Shown one piece after another: positions 34,500 to 46,500 of a stretch of 64,000 nucleotides of DNA (position 1 is the stretch's first letter; the number at the start of each line of letters is the position of its first letter). Origin of the DNA: Lepidurus packardi (Eukaryota > Arthropoda > Branchiopoda > Notostraca > Triopsidae); the NCBI GenBank assembly GCA_023053545.1, contig JAKZAN010000001.1, forward strand, positions 7,646,565-7,710,564. The letters run 5' to 3'. The position numbers were made by a program, and so were the translations under genes. Below the pieces are notes generated by a model, which saw nothing but the letters and a program-made list of their open reading frames with translations, made no database searches and was not told the DNA's origin.

Positions 34500-37272
34500 A
34501 TGGAGTTCCGCTATTATGCTGCGCTTTTAAATATTCCTGCCATGTTTGTGGTGGTGACTTTTTGTGTGATTCATCAGTGGGTTGATTATTACGCCACTTA
34601 TTTGCACAATGCACCCTTGCCGACATACGATTTTATCGTAGGTATGTACTTAATCTCTCACGCGCCTTGCTAATTACATTTAAAAATACACGTTATCAAG
34701 GCGATGCAATTATTAAAACAAGTAAATATACGAATCTTATCTACGTAGTTGGCGGAGGGTCAGCGGGGGCAGTTGTTGCGGCGCGATTAGCGGAAAATCC
34801 CGCCTTTACGGTCGCTTTAATAGAAGCAGGAGGTCACGCCCCTTTCGTTAGCCACGTCCCCCTTATGGTCGCCTCCTTAGCATTACCTACCACGGGTTTA
34901 GACTGGGGCTACCGAACCGAACCGCAAAAAAAGTCTTGCAAAGCGTTAACCGAAAACGTATCCAATATTGCCTCACGAACTGAGCATCAAAATGTCTTAT
35001 TGCTTTTTTTATTTAGCGGTCATTATGGACGCGCGGCAAAGTTCTGGGTGGTAGTAGCATCCTTAATTACATGATCTACATCCGAGGCAATAAGCGAGAC
35101 TACGACCACTGGGCCGAGCAAGGCAACAATGGCTGGAGCTACGAAGACGTTCTGCCGTATTTTATGAAATCCGAGGATAATACCGGTTCCTTCAAAGAAG
35201 GTAGGTAGGGTAAACAAGTTCCAAGGAAAGTGATCCTAAAATGGAAGCCGTTAACGGGAAAACTTTCGTTGATCTGTCGTAAACAGAGGATTACCATGGT
35301 AAAGGCGGCTTGCTGATAGTGGAAGATCGAGTTTGGCAGTCGTCTCTACCGCAAGCCTTCTTGGATGCAGGTCAGGAACTCGGCTACGATTCAGTGGATG
35401 TCAACGGGAAAAATCAGACGGGTAAAATCAAAAGCCAATTATCTAGAATCGAGATGGATCATTAAGCGGAATTTGGGAATTTGGTGTAAATGATTACAGG
35501 CTTCGGTACACCACAAGTAACTATGCACAATGGCGAGCGCTGGGGTACCGCGCGCGCTTTCCTGTACAACGCTCCTCACCGACCTAATTTGAAAATTATT
35601 ACTCACGCCATGGTACAAAAGGTATGTAGAAGAAATGATCCTAAGAAATTACTGTTGCTATGGCGCACCTATTGCCTAGGTTCTTTTTGACGAACAAAAG
35701 AGAGCCATTGGCGTCCAATATAACCGCTGGGGGACACCTTTCGAATTGTATGCTCGTAACGAGGTTATCTTGAGTGCAGGTACAATTGGGTCAGCTCAGA
35801 TCCTGATGTTGTCTGGTATTGGACCTAAGGAAGATTTACAAGAACTCAATGTGAGTAAAAAAATACTAAAAAAAAAGATAGCAGGCTGTCGAATAATGCA
35901 AAGTGAACCACTTTAATTGGGCCTCGCAGATTCCGGTTGTGGCTGATCTAAAAGTAGGTTACAACTTGCAAGACCATATAGCCGTCCCCATTTCACCTCT
36001 GGTCCATAACGACAGTAACGCATCTGTGGTGAAACCCAGCGATATCGGAGCTTTAGTGCAGTACGCATTATACGGCAATGGTAATAAACCCCAAAGAAAA
36101 GACATAAATGACATTTGCCCCTTAGTTTGACTTGCAATAAAAAAATATTTTTGAACGTTTCTTCGCTCTGTGTGCCTTTAGGACCGTACTCCACTAACGG
36201 AATTGATGGAGTTTCCTTTGTATCGAGTACATTGTCTACTGACCCGGACTGGCCCGACATTCAGATTCACTTCATGTCATTCGGTTATTCTTCAGACAGC
36301 GGCATCTGTTTGCAGCATCTTGTCGGCTTGAAAGAAACGGTATGAAGAAGAAGAAAGGGGCAAAAATGGATGATAACCCACAGAAAAGGTGGTATCAAAC
36401 ATTATTACAACCTTTTCCTGGTGATGTAGATTTGGAACGAGTTCTACAAGGATCAGCTCTATCTGGATGTAGCGACGTTATTCGCTACGTTAGTGCGCCC
36501 TAAAAGCCGGGGACGCCTTCGCCTCAAGTCTGCAGATTCCGAGGATCATCCTTCCATCGACCCCCAATATTTCTTTCATCCAGACGACATGAAAACCATC
36601 ACGGAAGGTTGGCTTTAGACTCTCATGACCTCTTTTATATACTTTGAAACGTTACCACTCTTTGAAACCCTTTCTTGCGAGCAACCTTTTCTCTTCATCT
36701 TCTCCTCAAAGTGAACGCTATTTATTTTTTCTTAACTGTGGACTGTTTTTGTTTATGTTACAAATATCCAGCGGCTCGCTTTGCGCGGAGGATAAGTCGG
36801 AGCAAAGCCTTCGAGCGGCTCAATGTAACTCTCTACCCGGACCCGATACCTACTTGTCGGCACGTTCCTTTCGACACTGACCAATACTGGCAGTGTATGG
36901 CGGAACACATGACGCAGACCATCTATCATCCTGTGGGCACGTGTAAAATGGGACCAGCCACGGACCCAGACGCGGTGGTTGACGATCAATTAAGGTATAT
37001 ACGCTCTTTCTTAACTCTTATTGATTCTCCTTTTTGCCCTTTTATTTTATCTCGGGAATTAATGCCGTTTACTTGGAAACCTTTCTAGGGTTTACGGCGT
37101 GAGCGGGTTGCGCGTGATAGATGGGTCAATCATGCCTACTATTGTGAATGGCAACACCAATGCTCCTTGCATAATGATTGGCGAGAAAGGTGCCGCTATG
37201 GTAGCTCAAACTTGGGCTGAAGCAGCTAGTACTCCAGCCACAGAAACTTCCTCTTCGCGTCAAGAACTTTAA
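34500..37272 (+). CDS. GMC-family FAD oxidoreductase (insect glucose dehydrogenase type)
   Basis: Eleven exons: 34500-34641, 34749-34957, 35017-35200, 35287-35421, 35500-35621, 35680-35850, 35930-36080, 36182-36339, 36430-36607, 36772-36994, 37089-37272; in phase, 618 residues. A hydrophobic N-terminal segment (~10-28) is likely a signal peptide or anchor. The FAD-binding Rossmann motif is [16 protein letters not shown] at ~48. GMC signature 1 is RGKVLGGSS; signature 2 is [16 protein letters not shown]. The substrate domain ends in the catalytic region HPVGTCKMG and [17 protein letters not shown], with the His and Asn of the active site present. Family members oxidise sugars or other alcohols, secreted or membrane-bound, with roles in cuticle, immunity or ecdysteroid metabolism; which applies cannot be told. 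The catalytic motifs are intact. The gene starts 275 bases right of the Harbinger element. Confidence 0.94.
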
Positions 37273-37373
37273 CTTGATGTTTTATAGTATGAACATGAAT
37301 AATATATACTCGCTAAACGCACGCTGACTTAAATGCAATTGTGTGGGTCTCCACAGTGCTCTTTTTATGACCA

Positions 37374-37379
37374 AATAAA
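37374..37379 (+). terminator. Poly(A) signal of the GMC gene
   Basis: AATAAA 101 bases after the stop codon, within ACCAAATAAAAAC. Confidence 0.6.
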
Positions 37380-40300
37380 AACTTGAAAAAAGAAAAAAGG
37401 GAAATAAAGGATTTTTTTTCCTGCTGGAAGGAGCCGTTCATCTAACATAAGCAGAGCCGTCTGCTTTTTTGTGCATTTTGACTTTTTCTACCCATTTCCT
37501 GCGTATATAGGCGAAGGAAAAGGGTGAAAAATGGCACCGTCTTCATGGTCCAACTAATCTCGTAAAGAAGAGGCCTCATTTTTTAAGGCTTTTGTACCGT
37601 GTAACTTGCACATATCTTATCATGCCTCGTTTACGTCTGACCTAACACTCGTTCCCAACATATAGCTTGCATATACAAAATCCCAGAAGCTGATGCACTT
37701 CTTCTCCTTGTCCTAATTAGGAGTTTTTTCCCCGCATTTGAAAGCGAAAAAGACCGTTAAACTGTTAGTACACTTATCGATATCCGCGACGTATTTAAAC
37801 ACGAATTTCTTTCCCAATACTTATAACAAACGGGTACCTTCACAAACACAATTTGTGGACGTCACGGTTGACAGGGTACTACCAAGTTTTCTTGCCACTG
37901 CAATCGGACAATTACCTCCATTACTTGCCAGTTTCGTTTTTGGTAGTAATTACAGCTTTTTGCGGTGCTTGGAAACGGACACCTTAGGGGCCACCTTCGC
38001 TCTTCCATTTTTTCCATTTCTCAAACACAAAACAGAACAGATGTACTGATCAGAAAACCGATCTGATACCTATATTCTTTTAGAGATCTAGGGAAGAAAA
38101 AACTGTTGCCATAACAACAATGAAAAAGATGGAGAAAAACTGTTGCCCCGAAAACTCCAATGCAATTTCAGCTGTGTTCCACACAAGTAAGAGTATACAA
38201 TATTAATGCTTGATACACTTCTTGTAAGCTAGAAAGAGTCTACCGGCAGAGAGCAGAGACGACCTGCAAGGGGAAAAAACGTTGCTCGTGAGGAACCAAA
38301 AAATAGAAAAACCGAAAGACTGAAAAAGTGCTGAGGATGGAGCTCCTATAGTTGGTCTCTTAGCGACCCAACAGGAGCATCTTCCGGGCTCTGAAGAGAA
38401 GACACATTCATTAGAGTAAGGTTCTAAATAAGACCTTAGGCCATGGAGCTGTAAATTTTTAACTTATTTTCTCATGCATAGGTAATGAGGACCCAAATAC
38501 TGCACTATCTTCCCAGTTTTTAAGCACTTTGGACCCAAAATTAAGCTTTTGTGCGACTTTATCTCCATCAAGAAACCAAATCCACGTGTTTTATGGCTTA
38601 TCATGCAACAATGAACAAACAGAAAGAAGATACTTGTACGGTCCTGGGACGTGCCTTGAAACATGCTCAAGTCTCATATATAGAACTACAGTAATTGAGT
38701 TGGAAAAAGTAAGGCCTAGCGCTCGTAACAGTCCATTTGAACGACAACACAATGATGGAATTATCTTTCAACAGCACCCTGTTTTTCTTCTCTTTCCTCG
38801 TTGACGTTATCTTTTCTGAAATTTCCCCTTTCCGACTTGCGACTGTATATACGTCCTACCTTTGCCATTAACATATCAATAAACAGCCCGTTTGTTAGTA
38901 TGACAGTGCTTTTATTGGCTTCGGCTTTCTTAAAAGGATGCCAGAAATAAGAGTTCTTTTATATTAAGATATTTTAGAGTAGGCCCTTGTACACGTAAAA
39001 ACGTTCTCTAGCACATAACAACCCCCTTTTAGAAGTCCACTCCAATTTCAAATTTTCGTCACTTTTCGCAGCCACTCTTTGGGAGCGTTTTCTCCAAGTT
39101 CTTAAGCACAAAAGCTGACGTTAAAGGGGGACTGACAAGCTGAAAAGCTTCAGAAGTGAAATTGCTTGTGTCTGGTATCGCCGTGCGTCAATTAGAGTCT
39201 TTGACTCCGGCCTGTTAATGGAATGAAGACAAAAAACTTTTGGAACCGAAAGTTAGAAAGCTTTTTCACTGCCTCGCCATTTCTCGACATGCAAAATTAA
39301 AACATGTGCTCTTCATGAATGATGATGTGTTTCTTTTTGTGCCATTAATTCCATAAATAAAAAGCTTTCTTTACTATATACAAGCGGCAAGCATCTGCTT
39401 TGCAATAATTCCTCAGAGAGCGCCCGCTCGCTCCCCCATCTGGAATCCTTTAACCGCAAATGGAAAACTTCGGCACAAAGGAGCAAGAAAGCAACAGAAA
39501 AGGAAAGACGGAGAAAAACTCTCCCACACAAAATAGTAGTATTTATAAGAGAAACGTCATCTCATGGGCCAAGTCATTTTTCATCCATCATTTCTTCCAG
39601 GGAAAGAAGCATTTTCTTGAAGCTTGCTAAACGTAGCGATCCATGTGCGAAAATTTCTAATACATAAAGTGCCTTAATGCTCTACAGATAAGGACCCGCC
39701 GCAAGCAATGCCAATCCCATGGGGAATATCTTTGATCTTTGGGTGTCTGAAGCGCCCCGGCCAAGACATTACAAGTTACATTTTAAGGAGGACGCGTGAA
39801 ATGGTTGACGGAACTTTTGCTGGCAAAGAAGAAAGATGCTCTGAATGGCGGAGCTAAGTTTAGTGTCTTAATTAGCGAGCCTCCACTTTGCAGGAGCAGA
39901 AACAAACGGATGCTAAGAGAATTGCTGTAAGGTTTCATGGCTCAAGTAATTACCACATAGCTGTTCCGTTGCGCAGCGTTTCTGTACCTAAATCGTTTCC
40001 TTAAAGCTACAAACCTGCACAGACTTTCAGGGAGATATAGGCGAAAGATATTACCAAAGATATAGGCGAAAGGCTTTTGGAATTCTCGCATGATGGAAGC
40101 AAGAAATACTTTTTGTGTAGTCATGGCAACCTTTGCCGTCTATTTCGCTTTCAACATACAGCCAACAGTCATAAGATCCTATTCTTGGAAATTTGGAGAT
40201 GGACTATAGATGTCTTTCGGCCCAATATGATGACGCATTGTGATATATCGCGCTCAACGTTTGAAAACCCTTCAACTATTTCGGTTGGCTTTTCCCCGCA

Positions 40301-40430
40301 TTTTCCTTCTCTTTTCAGAGCATTTCGTTTGACAACATTCCGGTTTTGGGCATCGCACATGAAAGGTTATTCGTTACTTTTTACGTGTGAACTAAAATGT
40401 GTAGTCATCGAGCTGCAATGCCTTCATGAG

Positions 40431-40596
40431 CAGGGGCGCAGCGAAGGGGGGGGGGGGGGGCGGGCCCCTCCCGAAACTGCCTGAAAGCCTTGACTTTTGT
40501 GGTCGGACATATCTTAGTAAAACTCCTTACTAATCAGTGTCTGTCTCCTGCCCCCCCCCCCCCCCCCCCCGGAAAAAATTCCTGGCTGCGCCCCTG
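40431..40596. mobile_element. 166 bp hAT-type MITE with G-run and C-run
   Basis: Starts CAGGGGCGCAGC and ends with its exact reverse complement GCTGCGCCCCTG. It is flanked on both sides by the same 8 bases TTCATGAG (40423-40430 and 40597-40604), the target duplication length of hAT elements. Inside are a run of 15 G (40446-40460) and a run of 20 C (40551-40570) in inverted arrangement. It has no coding capacity and would depend on an autonomous hAT transposase elsewhere. Confidence 0.9.
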
Positions 40597-43500
40597 TTCA
40601 TGAGTCGTCTTTGTTGCTACTATACCTATCTACCCTTGACGCATAATTGGGTTTTGGTTGCGTATGAGGAAAATTTTTTTCCTACTTAATTTTCTTCGTG
40701 ACTCCACTATATCTAATTCCAGGAGATCTGGACGCAAGGGAGCGTGGTGACACAACGCTGTGACTGACTTACGCGAAGAAAAGAGTGTGAGCAGGAGGTG
40801 AAATGGGTATATATGTTATTGTGCAATGTAACTTCTCTATCCCTCTAGTAGCAATGATCTCTCTTAGGATCCAGTACAGGAGTCGAGACAAGATTTTTCT
40901 TCTTTTTTTAAAGAGTCTTGTGCATGGTTGCCAAGATAATGTTCGTAAGTCATCTGTACCGGTTAAAGCTGGGGTGAGATTTAGCCCAGCAAATACTCCA
41001 TTAATCAGAACACGACAACTTGAGGTGACTATACAACGCCAGACATTTCTCAGAATCTTCTCGTTTCTCGATTAACTTTTCTTTTTCGCCCTCCCTGCCG
41101 TAACTTCGCCGTAAGGGAGGAAAAAGTTTGACGAGTCGTGTCTTTTCACATAGATCACAATATCATGGGGAATTAGAGGTGCGGGAGCTAACAGCCGTGG
41201 GACATTACAAAGTCAAGTTTGCTTTTCCTTCTTTTACGTCTAGACAAAGTAGTAAAAAAGACTATTTGGAGATATACGAGAATGCTGTTTGAATCCGTGC
41301 AGCTTAGCTTCTGTTTCTTAAGTAAATGAAGTGGCCGTAAAAGAAAAACTAAGAGTACCAGACTAGCTTACGTACGGCACTGGAAGAAAATAAATTAATG
41401 GACCAAACGAATAAATAACAGGGTAAGGCTACACAACACATGCTAACAGTACATTTGCTGGATTGAAGAGCCGTCTTTGGCTACTTGTCAGAAGGTCAGA
41501 ACAAACAAGTGGCTTACAAGAAGCCATGGGCATGTTTTAGTCCCTCCCCGCAACCACCACGGAACCGCAAATTCGCGAAGGCGAAACTACTTAGCGAAGC
41601 GGCTTCTGATATTGTAACAAGGAAAGTTAGAGGATGATCGCGAAAGCAAAATAAGAGAGATAGAATTGAACTTCCGTGGTAACTGCTAGCTGTAAGGAAT
41701 AAAACCTACAAGGAGAGAGATTCATGAAGATGAACGATGGGGAAAGCTAAGGCAAAGTCTGCTGGGTGCCATTACGTTTGCATCTAGTTATATACTAGTC
41801 TAACTTCCTCCACCTTACATATACCACGGCTTGGCGTCATCTCCCAAAGGTAAAAAATAAACAATTAAACATTACACTCCTTTTCCACCTTCGTCCAATC
41901 TTTGAAATAGAAACTGAGTAAACACTCAAGTTTAGCACTAAGTTTCTTTACTAAAACCACGGATCGCATCCATCCGTCGAGAAGCTGGCTGATGTATTGC
42001 TTCGTTCTACAGATTAACACAGCAATTTAAATATGTCATTCTTTCGTTTTTAATTTGCATTCCTTCCTAATGACTTTTGGGCCGAATATATCTGTAAAGC
42101 AATTCTGCTTCTCCGACTTCGGGAATCAACGAAAAGAAAACAAACTTGAAAGACTTTCATATGAGAGAAGACACATGAGCAAAGATGTGTTTGGAGATGT
42201 GCCCATTAAGCATTCCTGATATCTGGATCCCGTGTCCTTATGCCTCTTCTGTATAAACGACGGTCTCGGATTTTTCAGGTCTGCATAACAGATCTACAAA
42301 AGATTCCTCGACGAGATAGATGTATAGATTATTTAGTCGTGTACTGGCGGCGCCAAGTCTATAAATTGATGGATAGTTGTACCTCGTTAACGGTAACCTT
42401 CTCTTGTAAAATATGTCAAACGATTTGCTCCCGAAGTAAAGGCTCGGGTCGTTAATCGTGTATAGAAAATCCAAGCAGGATCTTCACCATTATACCCGCC
42501 AAGTCTTGTTCGACCTTTGGGTACAGTCATTCAACCTTTTGCAGTCCGCAAAGACGCAAACCAAATGCGGTTTTCTATCGAGGGTATAAAATGCCGTATC
42601 CCAGAATTCTCAACAGAACGAGCATCCGCCGCTTGTTTGGCTTCCGGTCGAGGGAAGATTCAGTGATCAGACAGGATCTTGTGGACGTGCGTATGGTCCA
42701 GCAACGTGTTACATTGCGAAAAGCTCAGATTGGGACCCTTTCTAATGATCCATATACATTCGCTCCACAACCTCTAAATCTTAACAGCTCCCCCTTCCCA
42801 ACCATTCTATAATCCGCTTCTTCGCTTAATCAACTTAACTTTTCCAGTCAGCAATAAGATACAACCACAATGGCTGTCACCAGGTTTCACGTTCCTTCAT
42901 AACAAGTAGGACATCAGTATGAGTCCATTAGGGAGTCAATCTGGAGTCACAAAAACTCCAAAACGAATTGCATAACTACACGATCTGTGTGCAGATTCGT
43001 CGTCGATTTGAGCTGATTAGCGTAGGAATCGTTATTTTTTACAGCTCACTACACATGTAACTGATGTAAGTAAAGCAGAAGCAAGTTTCCAGGAACTGTG
43101 CGGCTTATTAGTTTGCTTCTACCCAGATTTGCTCAATGAGTCGTACAGAAGGGATTTGCTTTCGTTGCTGACACAGTGCCATGCTTTCGGCTGAACAAGT
43201 AAAATCCTTCAAGTTGTCCTCTGGCAATGGCAGGGCACTTCATTTCTTCTCGTTTCTTTGTGGTATATCCAGCGTATTACTCCACGACCCCTCTCCAAAA
43301 GACAGTTTGCAGTAATTCGGTTATCCTTGCTGGTCGCTCGCTGGCATATACATTGCTATGTGTAAATACACAAAGCTTTCGGGTCTCATCCATCATGAAA
43401 GGCTTAAGTAACGGTAAGAATGACAACTCTAACAATACGGTGACGACGACGGACATCGTTCTTCCTATGACTTGGGAAACTGCAAGATCTACTTGCTGCA

Positions 43501-46500
43501 GATCGGCGCCAGACGCAGCGACTCTGCGGCTCTGCCACAACTTTCTCCCTGCACACGCGTTTAAAACTTCTACGCCCGTTCTGCGTTACCGGGTGCAACT
43601 TGCAGCAGTTCAGTATCTATGTCATTGCCGCTGAGCATGCAGCAAATTCCTCTTCTTGTTACTGCGGATTCAAGCAGCCTAACAGTTGCATTTCGATATA
43701 TTTAAGAAAGAAAATCAAATCTCGACCCTTAGCAAGAAATATAAAGGACATCTACATCTAGCAATGTGGAATTTGTGGTCGTGAATAAAAGTGCTCCTAT
43801 GATTAGAACTAATTAATCGCTTGGCTCCATTCCACCTTTGGCGTGAGTATAACTTCTTGTTGTGGTTTTTCCGATCCCGCATATGTCGAAGCTAGAATTT
43901 ATGTCTCTTTAGAAATTTCTCTACGGCGTATTATTTCGGGGGTCTGTCACTTTCGATCTAGTGGAAGATTAAGTTCAAAGGCTTTTAAACATCAACAGGT
44001 TTGGTATCTCTGGAGGAGGTAAAGGTTAAAAAGCGCACACTAAAGTCAAAACCCAGGCAAAGCCGGCATTTTAAATTTAGTTTACGTGTCTTTTCAACAT
44101 GACGCCCCAGGGGAAGCAATGTCGCTTGACCGTGGGGAATGACTAACGGCAAATGGACTTTTCCCATTTTTTCCCTATGGGCTGTTTGTATTTTTTTATT
44201 TCAGCCTTCCCGGTAATCATCAAAAACTAAAATCCCATATCTTACTACGTGATACTTTTACGGTGGTTCGTTAAAAGACCCTTCGCCACTTCACGGAATC
44301 CCTAGGGAGCCTATCATTGACTGGACAAAGTAAAATGAAAATTCCCAACTCGCCCAAAGCCTGATATACAGTACAGCCCATCGAGCCAAGCTCCCGCATT
44401 ACTAGCAGGAAAAACCACCCTAAAATTTCTCACTGATGTGGAAAGCCTTGACCAAAGTCTTTGACGCAGTAATCAAAGTCAGTTGCTTTGGAATCAACTA
44501 GCGGAATCCCCGAAAGTCCGTAGGTAACGACTAACCTTCGGTCTGAAAAGTGTAAAAAAATGCCCTCGAATTTCTCACTGAGGAGACCCGATTCTCTAAA
44601 AAGATACAGAGGGATGACTTTTCGCCTGCTTCCGTACATCGGACCCGAGCCAGGAAGCACAATTGCAGAAACCGTTTTGTTTAAGGTCAAGACACGCGAT
44701 GTCTTTCTTTACCCTACGATCGATGAAAGTTACTGTAGTAGTTAGTACGGAAGTAATAGAAAGGGTGTCGAGTAGAAATAGGAAGTGCCTTATGCTGGTG
44801 TGGAGTAATGGAATCTTCCTTTACTCTCTTAACCGAGCAAACTATGTAATTTGAACACAGACAGGTGTGTCGATAGACAATTCCAAGACAAGCAGGCACC
44901 TACGACACGAAAATTTTCTGGATAAGAAAGCTGCTCGAAGAGTGCTGATAGAAAGAAGACCTCTATATGCGAACATGGAAACCGACTTGCAGGTTAGGGA
45001 CCCCAAGCTCATCCATATGAAAACGAGAGGGTGAAGCTAGCTATGGTTTTATGGCAATAAGAGGGAGGGTGGGAATGTGCAATTGCTGTGAGCAAAAGCT
45101 TAGCGTAGCCCTCTTGGTTCACTTGCAGCATCGGTGATGGTCTTGAAGCGCTCAACTAAACTTAAATTGACTTAATGCGCGAGAATGTGTTGTTGGCGGG
45201 TGTCTTAGGAGGGTGAAACCCAACTCTTGCAGCAGAATCTAAATGTTGCAGCAATACGCTGATTAGCAGTAAAAGGGCCACGATGATGGTTTTCACAGTA
45301 TCGCGTCCCATTGCTGCCTTGCAATTTGAGCGAGCAAAGGCCATAGAGGTTGCCCTTATCGAGACGAGAGACAAGACAGGTAAACATAGTTTCGCATGTC
45401 AATCTCTCGGTGATGAAATATAAACAAGAAACATATACCTATGAAGGACTGCCCCATCTTCCTTAATGTCCCTTCGCTACGCTGCATCTGCTAATTAGAA
45501 CTTCACTACTAGACGCTGGAATCAAGGAGATAACTTGGTTACTTCTCACATTTCTACCATGCGCTTTTAACCGTCTTTCACTCCTAGGCCGATGCAAAAA
45601 GTCTACATATGAATTTCTTCAAACCTACGTCATCCGAAGATTTAACTCAATAAACGCGGCTTGGTCTTCCAACCTCAGCCCTTTGCTCCCAACAAAGTGT
45701 TGAAGAGCGTGAATTGCTCGAAATGTGAAATCACATTTCACGAGTGCTGAAATCCGCAGAACTTACCTTTCAGCTGAACGCGAAATTCAAACCGCAACCA
45801 ACCAATCCGACTGTTTGGGTGTTAACAACATCCAGAATTGTCTTTATCTACATATAAACGAGTAGTCTGTACTATCACTTTTTATGACTATCACAAGCTT
45901 ATCTGCAAAGGAAGCGCAGCCCATGTATTTTGTATTTTGTGATAATGTATATTCACATGAAAGAGAACTCCATGCATTATTTTGCAGATTCTTGCTTCTC
46001 GTGACTTCATAGTCTACCTATTACCGAGCACTTCCTCGGAAAAGAAAACAATTTATTTTTTTCTAGAACTTTCCGCTTCTTACCGGTCCTATCTAAAATT
46101 AGATACGTCGCTCAGGTAAAAATTATCTCGTCTTGCTCTAAAGCTAAAAGGACCCGAACTATCCAAAGTTGCGAAGTAATGAAACGGGAAGTAATGGTGG
46201 CAATACTTCTGCTTACTTTGTGGAAAACATCTGGAAACTACGAAAAAATGAAAAACACACAAGAAGATTCTCAGTGTCCTAAGTAACGCATTAAGAGCGA
46301 TCTAGTCCATCTCAGCAAACTTTTCGGGGAGACATAAAGGAAAGAGGATTGTACTTAGGGCATAACTTTTTGTGGGAGGCGAAGGCCTATTTTTTCTTTA
46401 AGTTGTCACAAATGGTCACGCAAGCACCATTCTCCCGTCTCCGCTACCGAAAGAAACGCGAACTTTTTCCTATCTTTGACTATATAGACTGCGGTCTCAG

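Noticed and set aside
40077..40484. 135-codon frame ending in Gly-rich sequence
   Set aside because: Its end runs into the MITE and the G-run; nothing resembles a protein domain.
43227..43634. 135-codon plus-strand frame in the gene desert
   Set aside because: An 87-codon frame overlaps it on the other strand, composition is random, and no motif, splice context or start context supports it.
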